DNA from: Glutamicibacter sp002979865
GTDB lineage: Bacteria > Actinomycetota > Actinomycetes > Actinomycetales > Micrococcaceae
Direction: 5' to 3'
Assembly (NCBI RefSeq): GCF_050030965.1
Contig: NZ_CP188297.1
Coordinates: forward strand, 1,488,001 to 1,552,000
Length of the DNA: 64,000 bases
Part shown: one piece after another, positions 1 to 8,806 of the stretch
How the letters are laid out: the number at the start of each line of letters is the position of its first letter
Position numbering within the stretch: the first letter of the stretch is position 1
Position numbers and translations under genes: made by a program
The notes under the pieces: model-generated
Told to the model about the DNA's origin: nothing
The model's database searches: none
The model's input: the letters and a program-made list of their open reading frames with translations, nothing else

Positions 1-2991
1 AATGACTTCAGCCCGCAAGCCCACGGAAATCCTCATACCCCGCCACCCGAGGTTGAAGCGCAGGGCCCGCCATTTCTCCGGGAGCCGCGGATCAAAGCGC
101 AGCTGGTCGTCATCGTCGCGCAGCCCCGCGAAGCCGTAGATCAGCGCCGACCAGACGCCACCGGTCGATGCCACATGCACGCCGTCAGCGGTATTGCCAT
201 GCAGGTTTTCCAGATCCACGTTCAGCGCGTGCTCGAAATACTCCCAGGCAAGATCGCGGTAGCCCACCTCGGCTGCGAGAATCGACTGCACTGTCGCCGA
301 CAGTGTCGAGTCGCCCGTAGTCAGCGGGTCATAGTAGTTGAAATCCGCAAGTTTCTGCTCGGCGGTGAAATCGCTGGAACGCAGCCACAAAGCCAGCACC
401 GCGTCGGCTTGCTTGATGACCTGGAAGCGGTAGATCACCAGCGGATGGTAGTGCAGCAGCAACGGCCGCTTATCCGCACCGGTATTGGCCAGGTCCCAGA
501 CTTCGCGGTTCAAGAAATGCTCGTCCTGGGGGTGGATTCCGACCGTTTCGGAATACGGGATGTGCATGCAATCAGCGGCCTTGAGCCACAGGGCGATCTC
601 CTCGTTTTCCAATGAGTGCCTGCTGGCCAGTTGCGCGAACTCGCGCGGATGCTCTTGGGCCATTTCGGCCAGCAGCTGGGCGCTGCGGCGCAAATTGAAG
701 CGCGCCATGACATTGGTGTAGAGGTTGTCGTTGACTACCGCGGTGTACTCATCGGGCCCGGTGACCCCATGGATATGGAAGCGCTCATTGCCCTGCTCGC
801 CACGCCAGAACCCCAGCGAGGCCCACATGCGCGCAGTTCCCACGAGGATTTCGGCGCCGCCGGCCAGCAGGAACTCGTCATCCTCCATGACCCCGAGGTA
901 CCGGTTGAGCGAATACACCACGTCGGCATTGATATGGTACTGCGCAGTGCCAGCCGGATAATAGGCGCTGGCTTCCTCGCCGTTAATCGTGCGCCACGGG
1001 AAGAGCAGGCCTTCCTCATTCATGATCAGCGCCCGCCGGGTCGCTGCAGGAATCATCGAGACCCGGGCGCGGAGCGTGTTGCGCGCCCACTGCTGGTTCG
1101 TATAGGTCAAGAACGGCATCACATAGATTTCGGTATCCCAGAAATAGTGCCCGGAATAGCCGTTGCCGCTCACGCCCTTGGCGCTGATGCCCAGGCCGTC
1201 GGCACGTCCGGCAGCTTGGGCGAGCTGGAACAGGTTCCAGCGGATCTTGCGCTGCAGCTCGGGCTCATCGCTCTCCACCACCACATCGCTGCGGTCCCAG
1301 TAGTCGGCCATGAAACGGCGCTGGGTGCGGAAGTGCTCGTCAATCCCCAACGGCACCAGGTGCTCCAAGGCCCGCGCAGAACGCAAGAGCATCTCCTGGG
1401 CAGGATGGCGCCGCGAGGAGTGGTAGACCGCGTACTTGGAGACGCGCACGCCTTGCCCGGCTTCCAGCCTGGCGCTGATCACTTCATCGGCGCGGTCATC
1501 GTCCACCTGGCGGACCACGGACAGCTCCGCCTGCGCTCCGCCAGTGGTGGCCACCTCGTGCTCCACCATTGCTGCTACCGACATCCCGGATCCGAAGACC
1601 TGGTACGAGATGCCCAGCCGCGCGCCATCGCGGTGGGTGCCCGCCGGATGCAGCGGGTTGGCCCTGGCTTCCTCGCTCTTGCGCGGATCGGCAGGAACCC
1701 CGGCATCGGTTTCCTCCGGGGAAGCCACCTTCCGGCTGGAACGGTACCCGATGACCGAAGACTGGATCAGCACCTGCGCCGGAGCATCGAGCAGGCGCAC
1801 GTGCACGTCCTGCAGCGCCACGTGGCGATCCGTGAAGGAAATCATTGAGCGGGCAGTGACGGCTACCCGGTGCCCCTCGGCAGTTCGCCACAGGGTGTGC
1901 GCGGTCAGCGTCCCGTCAAGGAAATCCAGGCGCAGCTCATCACGCAGCATCTCCGTGCGGCCGACTTCCAGGGCTTCGTCATTGATGAACACGCGCATGG
2001 TCCGGAAATCCGGGGCGCTGATCATGGTCTGTCCGGTTTCGGCCAGCCCGAAGGCGCTCTCGGCATGGCGGATTTCCCAGGTCTCATGCAGCCCGTTGAT
2101 GAATGTGCCGCCTCCTTGGTCCCCCAGACCCAGTTGCGCAGCCCGTGCACCCAGAAAACCGTTGCCCAGAGAGAAAACGGTGTCTTCGGCGCCATCGCTG
2201 TCTCGCTGGTTCCCGCGCCACAGCGACCAGGAGTCCTCTTCCCAGGCCTTGGCTGCTTGCTCGGAGACCAGTTCGGAAAGGTCATGAACCACAAAATGGG
2301 CCCCCGCATCCAGCAAGGCGGCCTCATTGCCTTCGCGGGCCACGCCGATGACGCCGAAGCCCCCGGCACGCGCTGCCCTCACCCCGCTGGTGGCATCCTC
2401 GATGACGGCGCATTCTTCCGGACGCCAACCCAGATCGGCGGCGGCAGCCAGGAACGTGTCCGGGGCTGGTTTGCCCGCCAGCCGGCGCGCAGCAGCTTCC
2501 TGGCCGCTCATCACCAATGGGAAGTGCTCGGCCAGTCCTGCGGCAGCCAGTACCACGCGGGCATTGCGCGAGGAGGACACCACTGCGACGTCCAGCCCGG
2601 CATCCAGCACCTGTTGCAGGTAGGCCACGGAGCCGGCATAGGGGTCGATCCCGTCGCGCTGCAGCACTTGGGTGAACTTTTCGTTCTTCATATTGCCCAG
2701 CGCGCAGATGCTGCCCTCCCCCGGCAGATCGCTTTCATCCCCGCGGGGCAAGCTGATGCCGCGGGATTCGAGGGTGGCCGCCACCGCGTCATAACGCGGA
2801 CGGCCGTCAAGCAGGTTGAAATAGTCCTCGGAAGTGTATGGGGCCACGCCCGGGTGCTTGTCGAAAAAGGTGGTGAAAAGTTCTTCCCACGCCTTGCGAT
2901 GCAGCAACGCGGTAGGAGTGATCACGCCATCCAGATCAAAGAGGACGGCCTTGTAATCACGATGTCGGTACTCAGGACGAAAAGCGTTCAC
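1..2991 (-). CDS. HAD beta-phosphoglucomutase / GH65 disaccharide phosphorylase fusion (3' partial)
   Basis: This reading frame stays open for 997 codons from a GTG at 2991 and leaves the window at base 1. Residues 1-235 form a HAD-IA phosphatase/mutase domain: the FDLDG motif has nucleophile D19 and D21, and SSSRN, GKPAPD and IEDATSG motifs follow. From about residue 245 a family 65 glycoside phosphorylase begins, with FWDTEIY and the GPDEY motif whose Glu748 aligns with the family's catalytic acid. GH65 enzymes split maltose, trehalose or kojibiose with phosphate to give beta-glucose-1-phosphate, and the mutase domain would turn that into glucose-6-phosphate. The order fits substrate channelling, which is inferred. 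The exact disaccharide cannot be told. A GAAGGA ribosome site lies about 8 bases before the GTG. The C-terminus is missing. Confidence 0.9.
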   Translation of the reverse strand, partial: MNAFRPEYRHRDYKAVLFDLDGVITPTALLHRKAWEELFTTFFDKHPGVAPYTSEDYFNLLDGRPRYDAVAATLESRGISLPRGDESDLPGEGSICALGNMKNEKFTQVLQRDGIDPYAGSVAYLQQVLDAGLDVAVVSSSRNARVVLAAAGLAEHFPLVMSGQEAAARRLAGKPAPDTFLAAAADLGWRPEECAVIEDATSGVRAARAGGFGVIGVAREGNEAALLDAGAHFVVHDLSELVSEQAAKAWEEDSWSLWRGNQRDSDGAEDTVFSLGNGFLGARAAQLGLGDQGGGTFINGLHETWEIRHAESAFGLAETGQTMISAPDFRTMRVFINDEALEVGRTEMLRDELRLDFLDGTLTAHTLWRTAEGHRVAVTARSMISFTDRHVALQDVHVRLLDAPAQVLIQSSVIGYRSSRKVASPEETDAGVPADPRKSEEARANPLHPAGTHRDGARLGISYQVFGSGMSVAAMVEHEVATTGGAQAELSVVRQVDDDRADEVISARLEAGQGVRVSKYAVYHSSRRHPAQEMLLRSARALEHLVPLGIDEHFRTQRRFMADYWDRSDVVVESDEPELQRKIRWNLFQLAQAAGRADGLGISAKGVSGNGYSGHYFWDTEIYVMPFLTYTNQQWARNTLRARVSMIPAATRRALIMNEEGLLFPWRTINGEEASAYYPAGTAQYHINADVVYSLNRYLGVMEDDEFLLAGGAEILVGTARMWASLGFWRGEQGNERFHIHGVTGPDEYTAVVNDNLYTNVMARFNLRRSAQLLAEMAQEHPREFAQLASRHSLENEEIALWLKAADCMHIPYSETVGIHPQDEHFLNREVWDLANTGADKRPLLLHYHPLVIYRFQVIKQADAVLALWLRSSDFTAEQKLADFNYYDPLTTGDSTLSATVQSILAAEVGYRDLAWEYFEHALNVDLENLHGNTADGVHVASTGGVWSALIYGFAGLRDDDDQLRFDPRLPEKWRALRFNLGWRGMRISVGLRAEVI

Positions 2992-3083
2992 AATCGAAAT
3001 CCTTCGAAAGAGGAGCGAATTACTGGCCGTAGTCCTTACCGTAGCAACTGAACGCGCTTGCTTCGACATACTACGATAAGAAT

Positions 3084-4061
3084 GTGGCTCAGTGGATAGA
3101 TGTATGGAATAGCGAAGACTGGCGTGAGGCAACCGCCGAGTGGATCGATGCTGCGTGCGAGGCATATGGCATTCAGCGCACCGCAGGACCGGATTTTTGG
3201 CCCGCAGATTTGCACCAGATCCAGGCGGCGGTTCAGACCGGTGCCGCAGATCTGATCTTCAGCGCCAACGCTCCGGGGCTGGCTTCGGAACCAGCGACCA
3301 CGGTCGCTGCCGGCCAGCTGCTGCCCGATCGCGTGGTGATGCCGCTGGCTATCGACCGGATCGCCGGCTACATGCTCAGCCCGGATTTCGGGCACACCCT
3401 GGCGGATCTGGGCGATTCGGTGGAGAACTGGGAGCTGGCCATGGCCTCGCTCGGTTCCTTCCAGGTCGCGCTGATGGGCCACGAGGAAGAATTCTTTGAT
3501 TCCGGGGTCACCGTGGTGGACCCGCAGTTCCTGCCCGAGCAGTACGAGCAGGCGCTGATGATGCATGTGTCCCTGGACCCGGCACACCCGCTGTACCTGG
3601 AGGGATCCATGGCGGACAAGATGGTTTCTCATCTCGATGAGTTGAGGAGGGCCACCGCTGCCCTTCATGCCGGTGCGGTGCCGTTGAGCATCGAGCACGG
3701 CAACTTCGATCTGTCGCAGGTGGTGGTTCCTGCCGAGGCCGGAGACCACGGCCGCATCCTGAATCTGTCCTCCGCGCACTGGGCTCACCCCTTCTCATCC
3801 CTGAACACGCCGCTGGCCGCCATGTGCGAAGCGTGGGATTGCGATACCGGTGATGAGCGCGTGATGAAGGTGCTTTTCGCGTACCTGGACCAGTTCTCTG
3901 CCTACGGCTCAGCAGATGAGCTGTACGACCTGATTAATCCAGCCTGCCTGGTTGCGCCGCTGTCGCAGCACGAGACCTGGTTGCGCCTGCTCCTGGATGC
4001 CAGCGACGAGCAACTGCAGGAGCACGCCGAGACCGTTTTGGGAACCCTGGATATCTCCTAG
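3084..4061 (+). CDS. aminoglycoside phosphotransferase-family pseudokinase
   Basis: A 325-residue protein whose layout follows the APH/choline-kinase-like fold common in actinobacteria. Several catalytic positions are changed. Where relatives have a lysine in an LFFKAN-type strand, this protein has IFSAN with Ser60. The catalytic-loop HGD is HGN (205-207). The Mg-binding Asp-Trp element is replaced by SSAHW near 229-233. I therefore infer loss of kinase activity, so it may bind a ligand or have a regulatory role. It is transcribed away from the GH65 fusion across a 92-base gap and starts at GTG with only a weak ribosome site. The fold assignment rests on motif resemblance and was not tested by a search. 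Confidence 0.7.
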   Translation: MAQWIDVWNSEDWREATAEWIDAACEAYGIQRTAGPDFWPADLHQIQAAVQTGAADLIFSANAPGLASEPATTVAAGQLLPDRVVMPLAIDRIAGYMLSPDFGHTLADLGDSVENWELAMASLGSFQVALMGHEEEFFDSGVTVVDPQFLPEQYEQALMMHVSLDPAHPLYLEGSMADKMVSHLDELRRATAALHAGAVPLSIEHGNFDLSQVVVPAEAGDHGRILNLSSAHWAHPFSSLNTPLAAMCEAWDCDTGDERVMKVLFAYLDQFSAYGSADELYDLINPACLVAPLSQHETWLRLLLDASDEQLQEHAETVLGTLDIS

Positions 4062-4070
4062 GGCCGCAGT

Positions 4071-4790
4071 TCAAGAGCCCAGAACCCTGGCCAGCAAGGC
4101 CGCGTCATCGCTCATGATGGCGTCGGCCTTGCGCTCCATCAGCAGCCGCATGGTCGGCTCGTCGTTGATGACCCAGACATGCACCTGGGCGCCGGCTCGG
4201 TGGACCGCCTTGATGAATCGACGGGTCGCTACCGGCAGCATGCCCTGGTTCAGCGGCACCTGGACCGCCCAGAAGCCTGCCAGCAGCCGCTTGGGAACCC
4301 AGCCCAGCAGGTGGGCGCACAGCCAGATGGCGACAATTTCCCGTTGACCCGGCGAGCGCCGTATCGGAGCGGAAAGCAGGTGGCCGACCGCGGCGCTGCG
4401 TGCCGTGGAGAAGGACGCGAGGGCAATTTGCCGATGGGCTTTCCTGCGCTCGATGAGCTCGGCCAGCGGGCCGACCACGTGCTCGTCCTTGACGTCCAGG
4501 TTCAGTGTGGCGTGCGGGAACGCATCGAGCAGTGCATCAAGCGTGCACAGCGGTTCCCCTCCGGCCCGCACCATTGCCAGCTGCTCGTCGGTGAAGTCGT
4601 TGAAATTCCCGCTCGCGTCGGTCACCCGGTCCAGGCTCTGGTCATGGAACAGGTAGACCGTGCCGTTGGCTGAGGCGTGCACATCCGATTCCAGATGGGT
4701 GATGCCCAGGTCTGCGGCGCGCTGGAAGGCTGCCAGCGTGTTTTCCTCGTTGCCCGTGCGTACGCCGCGGTGCGAAAAGGCGTAGGTCAT
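4071..4790 (-). CDS. glycerophosphodiester phosphodiesterase
   Basis: A 239-residue GDPD-family TIM barrel. The N-terminal HRG motif (H7, R8), EENT (15-18), the metal ligands E34 and D36 in LESDVH, and H49 in LFHDQS match the family active site. It hydrolyses glycerophosphodiesters to sn-glycerol-3-phosphate and an alcohol. No signal peptide is visible, so it is probably cytoplasmic, like UgpQ. The start codon overlaps the stop of the upstream HAD phosphatase by 4 bases (ATGA), indicating translational coupling in the minus-strand run from 7959 to 4071. Confidence 0.92.
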   Translation of the reverse strand: MTYAFSHRGVRTGNEENTLAAFQRAADLGITHLESDVHASANGTVYLFHDQSLDRVTDASGNFNDFTDEQLAMVRAGGEPLCTLDALLDAFPHATLNLDVKDEHVVGPLAELIERRKAHRQIALASFSTARSAAVGHLLSAPIRRSPGQREIVAIWLCAHLLGWVPKRLLAGFWAVQVPLNQGMLPVATRRFIKAVHRAGAQVHVWVINDEPTMRLLMERKADAIMSDDAALLARVLGS

Positions 4791-5581
4791 TTCAGCAGGC
4801 CTTCAATGACCTGGGCTACCCCGTCATCGGCCAGCGAGGGTGCACGGAAGCGGGCGGAGGCCAGCGCCATGGGGTGTCCGGAGGACATCGCGTAGCCGTG
4901 GCCGGCGTATTCGAGCATTTCGATGTCGTTGGGCATGTCGCCGAAGGCCATCACTTCAGCTGCGGCAATTCCCAGGCGCTGGCAGTATTCATGCAGCGTG
5001 GTGGCCTTGTGGATATCCACATGCGCCATTTCCAATAGGGAAACGTCGAAGGCGGAGTGGGTCACCGATACCAGTTCTGCCAGCTGCGGCTCAACCGAGG
5101 AATAGAACTTGTCTATCGGCAGGTGCTGGGAGCGGGCAAGGAATTTCACGATGCCCTCGGAATCAATTGACTTGCTAGTCAGATCCAGGACTGCCTGCAC
5201 CCCGAAGTTGTGGTGGCGGTCGGCAAAGCCTTCACCCAGGTGCAGCCCCTTGGTGGTCTCGGCAGCGAAGGACGCGCGCGGTTCCAGCTCCAGGATGATT
5301 TCGCTCGCCCGCCGCGCGGTAGCCGCGCTGAGCGTGCGCGACCAGATCACTTCGTCTTGTTCCAGGTCGTAGAGCACCGCGCCATTGGAGCAGATGACCG
5401 TGCCCATCCCGCCGAAGGCTTCAATGATCGGGCTCAGCCAGCGGAAGGGGCGTCCGGTGACAAAGACGATCTGGATGCCAGCGTCGCGGGCTTGGATGAA
5501 GGCACGTTGGGTGCGTTCGGAGATGGTGCCGTCCTTGGCGACAATGGTGCCGTCGAGGTCCGAGGCGATCAGCTTGATCAT
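4787..5581 (-). CDS. HAD-superfamily Cof-type phosphatase
   Basis: A 264-residue haloacid dehalogenase of the Cof (IIB cap) type. It opens with IASDLDGT, where D8 is the nucleophile and D10 the acid/base. A VTGR motif follows near 40, and the GDMPNDIEML metal-binding motif sits near 215, followed by the typical GHGYAM segment. These enzymes dephosphorylate sugar phosphates or nucleotides, but substrates cannot be read from sequence. It begins directly after the stop codon of the PfkB kinase gene and overlaps the downstream glycerophosphodiesterase gene, so the three are almost certainly one transcript. Confidence 0.9.
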   Translation of the reverse strand: MIKLIASDLDGTIVAKDGTISERTQRAFIQARDAGIQIVFVTGRPFRWLSPIIEAFGGMGTVICSNGAVLYDLEQDEVIWSRTLSAATARRASEIILELEPRASFAAETTKGLHLGEGFADRHHNFGVQAVLDLTSKSIDSEGIVKFLARSQHLPIDKFYSSVEPQLAELVSVTHSAFDVSLLEMAHVDIHKATTLHEYCQRLGIAAAEVMAFGDMPNDIEMLEYAGHGYAMSSGHPMALASARFRAPSLADDGVAQVIEGLLK

Positions 5582-6481
5582 CTACAGCTCCTCGCGGCGT
5601 GGCGGGTTCGCCCCGGCACGCTGCACGGTCACCGCGGCGGCCAGGGCCGCGAATTCCAGGGCTCGCGAAAGCTCCGCAATCTGCAGCTGGTTCAGCTTTT
5701 CGCGGTTGGCCGCGCCAATCAGTCCATGTTCGGCCAGCCAGCACAGCAGCGCGGCGGTGAAGGTATCGCCGGCACCCACGGTATCGGTGACTTCCACCGA
5801 CGGCGCAGTGAATTCGGCGTCGCCGGCGCGAACGACGCCCCAGGACCCGCGCGAGCCTGCGGTGGACACCACGATCGCCGGACCCATGTCCAGCCAGGCA
5901 CGGGCCGAGTCCTGGACCGAGCGCATCGGGTACAGCCACTTCAGGTCGATGCCGGAGACCCGCACCACGTCGGCCTGGCCGACGAATCGCTCGACCTCGG
6001 CCACGGTCTGCGAATGGTTGGTGACCAGCGACGGGCGCAGGTTCGGGTCGTAGCTGATGGTGGCATGGGTGCGCGCGGCCGAAAGCAGCGGCAGCAGTTC
6101 TCCGGGGCTGAACAGGGTGGCGATGGAGCCGGTGTGCACCAGCTCGGCATCCTGGGCCAGCTCCGGCCCGATGGTCGGCATCTGCCAGTAGGCGTTGAAC
6201 GCGAAGGCCGCGCCGCCGGCCGGGTCGAGGATGCCATGGGCAATGACGGTGGCCTGGTCATCGGCTCCGCCCAGGTATGCCACGTTGTTGTCCTTGAGGT
6301 AATCCTCGATCTTGCGGCCCTTGTCATCGGCGCCCCAGCGGGAAATCAAGGTTCCCGGGTACCCCAGGCGGGAGAGCGCAACCGCGACGTTCAACGGGCT
6401 GCCGCCAACGAACTCCTGGGCTGGGGCAATGCCGGAGGCCAGGACGTCAACGAGGGCCTCGCCGATCACGGTCGGGTTCAT
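5582..6481 (-). CDS. PfkB-family carbohydrate kinase (fructokinase-like)
   Basis: A 299-residue ribokinase/PfkB-fold sugar kinase. The N-terminal GGSPLNVAVALSRLG substrate-binding signature and the C-terminal DTVGAGDTF signature, with the catalytic Asp around residue 235, are both present. It phosphorylates a sugar at a primary hydroxyl using ATP. The short N-terminus and the FVGGSPLN spacing are most like fructokinases. It lies in the middle of a tight minus-strand cluster with a HAD phosphatase and a glycerophosphodiesterase. The sugar specificity is inferred and could be another ketose or a nucleoside. Confidence 0.9.
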   Translation of the reverse strand: MNPTVIGEALVDVLASGIAPAQEFVGGSPLNVAVALSRLGYPGTLISRWGADDKGRKIEDYLKDNNVAYLGGADDQATVIAHGILDPAGGAAFAFNAYWQMPTIGPELAQDAELVHTGSIATLFSPGELLPLLSAARTHATISYDPNLRPSLVTNHSQTVAEVERFVGQADVVRVSGIDLKWLYPMRSVQDSARAWLDMGPAIVVSTAGSRGSWGVVRAGDAEFTAPSVEVTDTVGAGDTFTAALLCWLAEHGLIGAANREKLNQLQIAELSRALEFAALAAAVTVQRAGANPPRREEL

Positions 6482-6490
6482 GCTGCTCCT

Positions 6491-7156
6491 TCAGTAGTGC
6501 AGTGGGGACAGGGCACGCACGCAGGCAGCCCATTGGCTGCTGTGCGGATCGATCCAGGTGTAGTGGTCGCCCGCGAACAGCGAGAAGCTGTGCTCCTGTC
6601 CGAGCGCAGCCGCTTTCTGGGCTGCGATACGGGCAATTCTTACCGGAACATCGCCATCGTCCCGTCCATGAAAGATTACGACACGGGCATGCATTGGCCA
6701 TAATTCCACCGGATTGCAGGCGCCCAATGGCGCGCCTGCGAGCATCTCGTCCACTGCGCTGCCGCTGAGCTTCAGGCGCTGCGCCGTTTCAAGGTCCAGG
6801 ACCCCGGCCTGGCTGATCACCTGGGAGACCCGTGCATCATGGGCGGCCAGCACGCAGGCCAATTGCGCTCCGGCTGAATGGCCGATCAGCGTGATCGGCC
6901 CTTCTTCCTTGACCAGGCCCAGCGCGAGCCGGGCATCGGCCAGCATTTTCGCCGCGCTGCCCGGCCCACGCCGGTATTCGAGGTTGTAGGCAGGGATCCC
7001 GCGGGCGGCGAGATCCTCTGCCAGGGGCACGCCGAGGCTAGCGGTGTACTTTTCACGCCAGTATCCGCCGTGGATGATCATCACCGCTCCGCGAGCGGTG
7101 GTGCGTTCCGGCTCGTAGAACTGGACCTGCTGGTCCGGGTGCGCCCCGTAGTGCAT
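6491..7156 (-). CDS. alpha/beta hydrolase (esterase/kynurenine formamidase-like)
   Basis: A 221-residue alpha/beta hydrolase. The oxyanion-hole motif HGGYW lies near residue 30, the nucleophile elbow GHSAG near 92-96, an acidic residue in HGRDDGDVP near 165, and the His in AGDHYTW near 198. HGGYW with GHSAGAQLA resembles BD-FAE/kynurenine formamidase-type esterases. No tryptophan-degradation genes lie nearby, so no substrate is proposed. It is 9 bases upstream of the PfkB kinase gene and 14 bases downstream of the enoyl-CoA hydratase gene, within the same run. Confidence 0.85.
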   Translation of the reverse strand: MHYGAHPDQQVQFYEPERTTARGAVMIIHGGYWREKYTASLGVPLAEDLAARGIPAYNLEYRRGPGSAAKMLADARLALGLVKEEGPITLIGHSAGAQLACVLAAHDARVSQVISQAGVLDLETAQRLKLSGSAVDEMLAGAPLGACNPVELWPMHARVVIFHGRDDGDVPVRIARIAAQKAAALGQEHSFSLFAGDHYTWIDPHSSQWAACVRALSPLHY

Positions 7157-7170
7157 GGTCGGCGCCCCGG

Positions 7171-7959
7171 CTAGTTGCCCGGGAAGACCGCGGCGCGCTT
7201 TTCGACGAAGGCGGCACGGCCTTCCACCGAGTCGGCGGTTCCGAAGGCCTGCTGGAAGGACTGTGCTTCAACCAGCAGGGCGTCATGGGTGTTCAGCGCG
7301 TCCATGTCCACCATCGCGGCCTTGGCATTGCCAACGGCCGTCGGTGCCACCTTCGCGATCTCCTCGATGGTGGCCACGGCCTGGTCAATCAGTTCCCCGG
7401 CCGGGACAACGCGGTTGGCCAGGCCAATGCGCAATGCTTCCTCGGACTTGATGCGGCGGCCGGTGAAAACCAATTCACGGGCCATCGCGTTGCCGACACG
7501 TCGCGGCAGGCGCACCATGCCGCCAAAGCCGGGCACCAGCCCGAGGTTGACCTCCGGCTGCCCAAAGCTGGCCGTCTCGGAAGCGTAGATGAAATCGCAA
7601 GCCAGGGCGAGTTCGCAGCCGCCGCCCAGGGCGAAGCCGTTGACTGCGGCGATCACTGGAACCTGCAGCTTCTCCAGGCGTTCGGTGACCGCGTGCATCT
7701 GGCGCCCGTAGGCCAGCGCCGCCGCCGGGTCCATTTCGCGCAGCTGCACGATATTGGCGCCGGCGACAAAGGACTTCTCGCCGGCACCGGTGAGGATCAC
7801 GCCGCGGTATTCATAGCCGGTGGCCTCGAACCAGTCCAGGAAGGCTTCAAGGTCGTTGACGACCTCTTTTGCCAGCGCGTTCAGCGACTTCGGCTGGTTG
7901 ACGGTCAGGATGAGGGCCGAGCCCTGGGTGCTCAGGCTGAGGGTATCGAATTGCTTCAT
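7171..7959 (-). CDS. enoyl-CoA hydratase/isomerase family protein
   Basis: A 262-residue crotonase-fold protein of normal length. It has the first oxyanion segment (SFVAGANIVQL, near 65-75) and the second, NGFALGGGCELALACD (near 105-120), with a family-typical Glu in GQPEVNLGLVPGFGG near 140. It probably hydrates a 2-enoyl-CoA in beta-oxidation or acts on a related acyl-CoA. It is the first gene of the minus-strand run 7959-4071. The link to sugar genes downstream may reflect co-transcription rather than one pathway. Confidence 0.9.
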   Translation of the reverse strand: MKQFDTLSLSTQGSALILTVNQPKSLNALAKEVVNDLEAFLDWFEATGYEYRGVILTGAGEKSFVAGANIVQLREMDPAAALAYGRQMHAVTERLEKLQVPVIAAVNGFALGGGCELALACDFIYASETASFGQPEVNLGLVPGFGGMVRLPRRVGNAMARELVFTGRRIKSEEALRIGLANRVVPAGELIDQAVATIEEIAKVAPTAVGNAKAAMVDMDALNTHDALLVEAQSFQQAFGTADSVEGRAAFVEKRAAVFPGN

Positions 7960-8001
7960 ACCCCTAACTCTCTCACGTAACGCGCGTCACGTATTGGATT
8001 G

Positions 8002-8718
8002 TCAGCGGTGCTTGCGTGGCTTTGCCTTGGCACCCTGCGGCTTCTTGGATGAGCTCTTGGCCTGCTGTTTTGCCTTGGCTTGGGCTTTCGCCTTGGCCTT
8101 CTTCTGCTCATTGACGCGCTTGGCCTTCTGCTCCTGGTTGCGCACCGAACTCTGGCGCGAGGAGCTGGCGGTACGTCCGCGCACAATGCCGATGAATTCT
8201 TCGAGCAAGGCGGTGTCTTCGGTGGCGGTAGGCCAGGCGATGCCCACCTGGGTTGGCGAACCGTCGTCAATGAAGCGCACCACCACGTCCTTGCGGGCGA
8301 AGAGCCGGGCAATGGACTGCGTGGTGCGCAGCACCTGGGCTCCGGAAGCGACAACTTCCATCGCTACCGGAATGCCGCCCACGGATTCCGGGTAGTCGGC
8401 CAAGTCGAGTTGCGGGAAGGACTCTACGGTCTCCAGCGGAACGGATTCTTCGAAGTACTCCACGTCGTGGTCTTTGCCCGCGCAGACCACTTCGAGTTCC
8501 TCGTAAAGCGGGATGACGTGGCGCGTTGCGTCCTTGGGCGAGTCGCCGCGATAGCGCACGAATACTGCGTCAGCCTCGCCATTGGCCAGCAGATCCAGGA
8601 TTTCCCCCTCATCCAGGCGCCGGGCTTTCAGCTCGATGGCAGGATAGCGTTCCTGGAAGCGGTCCATCCATTTGCCGGGGGTGACGCCGGTTGCGTAGGC
8701 GATTCGAAGTTTCTGCAC
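8002..8718 (-). CDS. LysR-type substrate-binding domain without a DNA-binding domain, with Lys/Ala-rich tail
   Basis: A 238-residue protein. Residues 1-180 read like the effector domain of a LysR regulator: LRIAYATGVTPGKWMDRFQERYP opens it, then ALAND-like GEADAVFVR, and a second lobe near 110-165. There is no helix-turn-helix, and ATG 8718 is the natural start. The last 55 residues are a low-complexity basic tail of K, A and Q repeats ending in PRKHR, which could bind nucleic acid. Homologous stand-alone domains are annotated in related actinobacteria, but I know of no assigned function. It could be a decayed regulator or a small-molecule sensor. Confidence 0.75.
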   Translation of the reverse strand: MQKLRIAYATGVTPGKWMDRFQERYPAIELKARRLDEGEILDLLANGEADAVFVRYRGDSPKDATRHVIPLYEELEVVCAGKDHDVEYFEESVPLETVESFPQLDLADYPESVGGIPVAMEVVASGAQVLRTTQSIARLFARKDVVVRFIDDGSPTQVGIAWPTATEDTALLEEFIGIVRGRTASSSRQSSVRNQEQKAKRVNEQKKAKAKAQAKAKQQAKSSSKKPQGAKAKPRKHR

Positions 8719-8750
8719 GGGTTAAGCCTACGCTCTGCCGGGTTAAATGG

Positions 8751-8786
8751 CGCAGGCGGGCACCGGTGAACCGGTGCCCGCCTGCG
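8751..8786. terminator. 16-bp perfect inverted repeat, probable terminator
   Basis: CGCAGGCGGGCACCGG (8751-8766), the loop TGAA, then its exact complement (8771-8786). It lies between the convergent 3'/5' ends of uspA and the LysR-domain gene, 20 bases past the uspA stop. There is no clear U-tract on either strand, so termination is inferred from stem strength and position. Confidence 0.55.
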
Positions 8787-8806
8787 TCCGCGCAAGCCGG
8801 GGAGGC

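Noticed and set aside
616..3051. Long plus-strand open frames opposite the GH65 fusion
   Set aside because: They are shadows of the 997-codon minus-strand gene, lack ribosome sites and show Arg/Ala/His-rich composition with no family motif.
5210..6703. A 497-codon plus-strand frame across the HAD and PfkB genes
   Set aside because: Spans the ends of several real minus-strand genes and has no recognisable domain.
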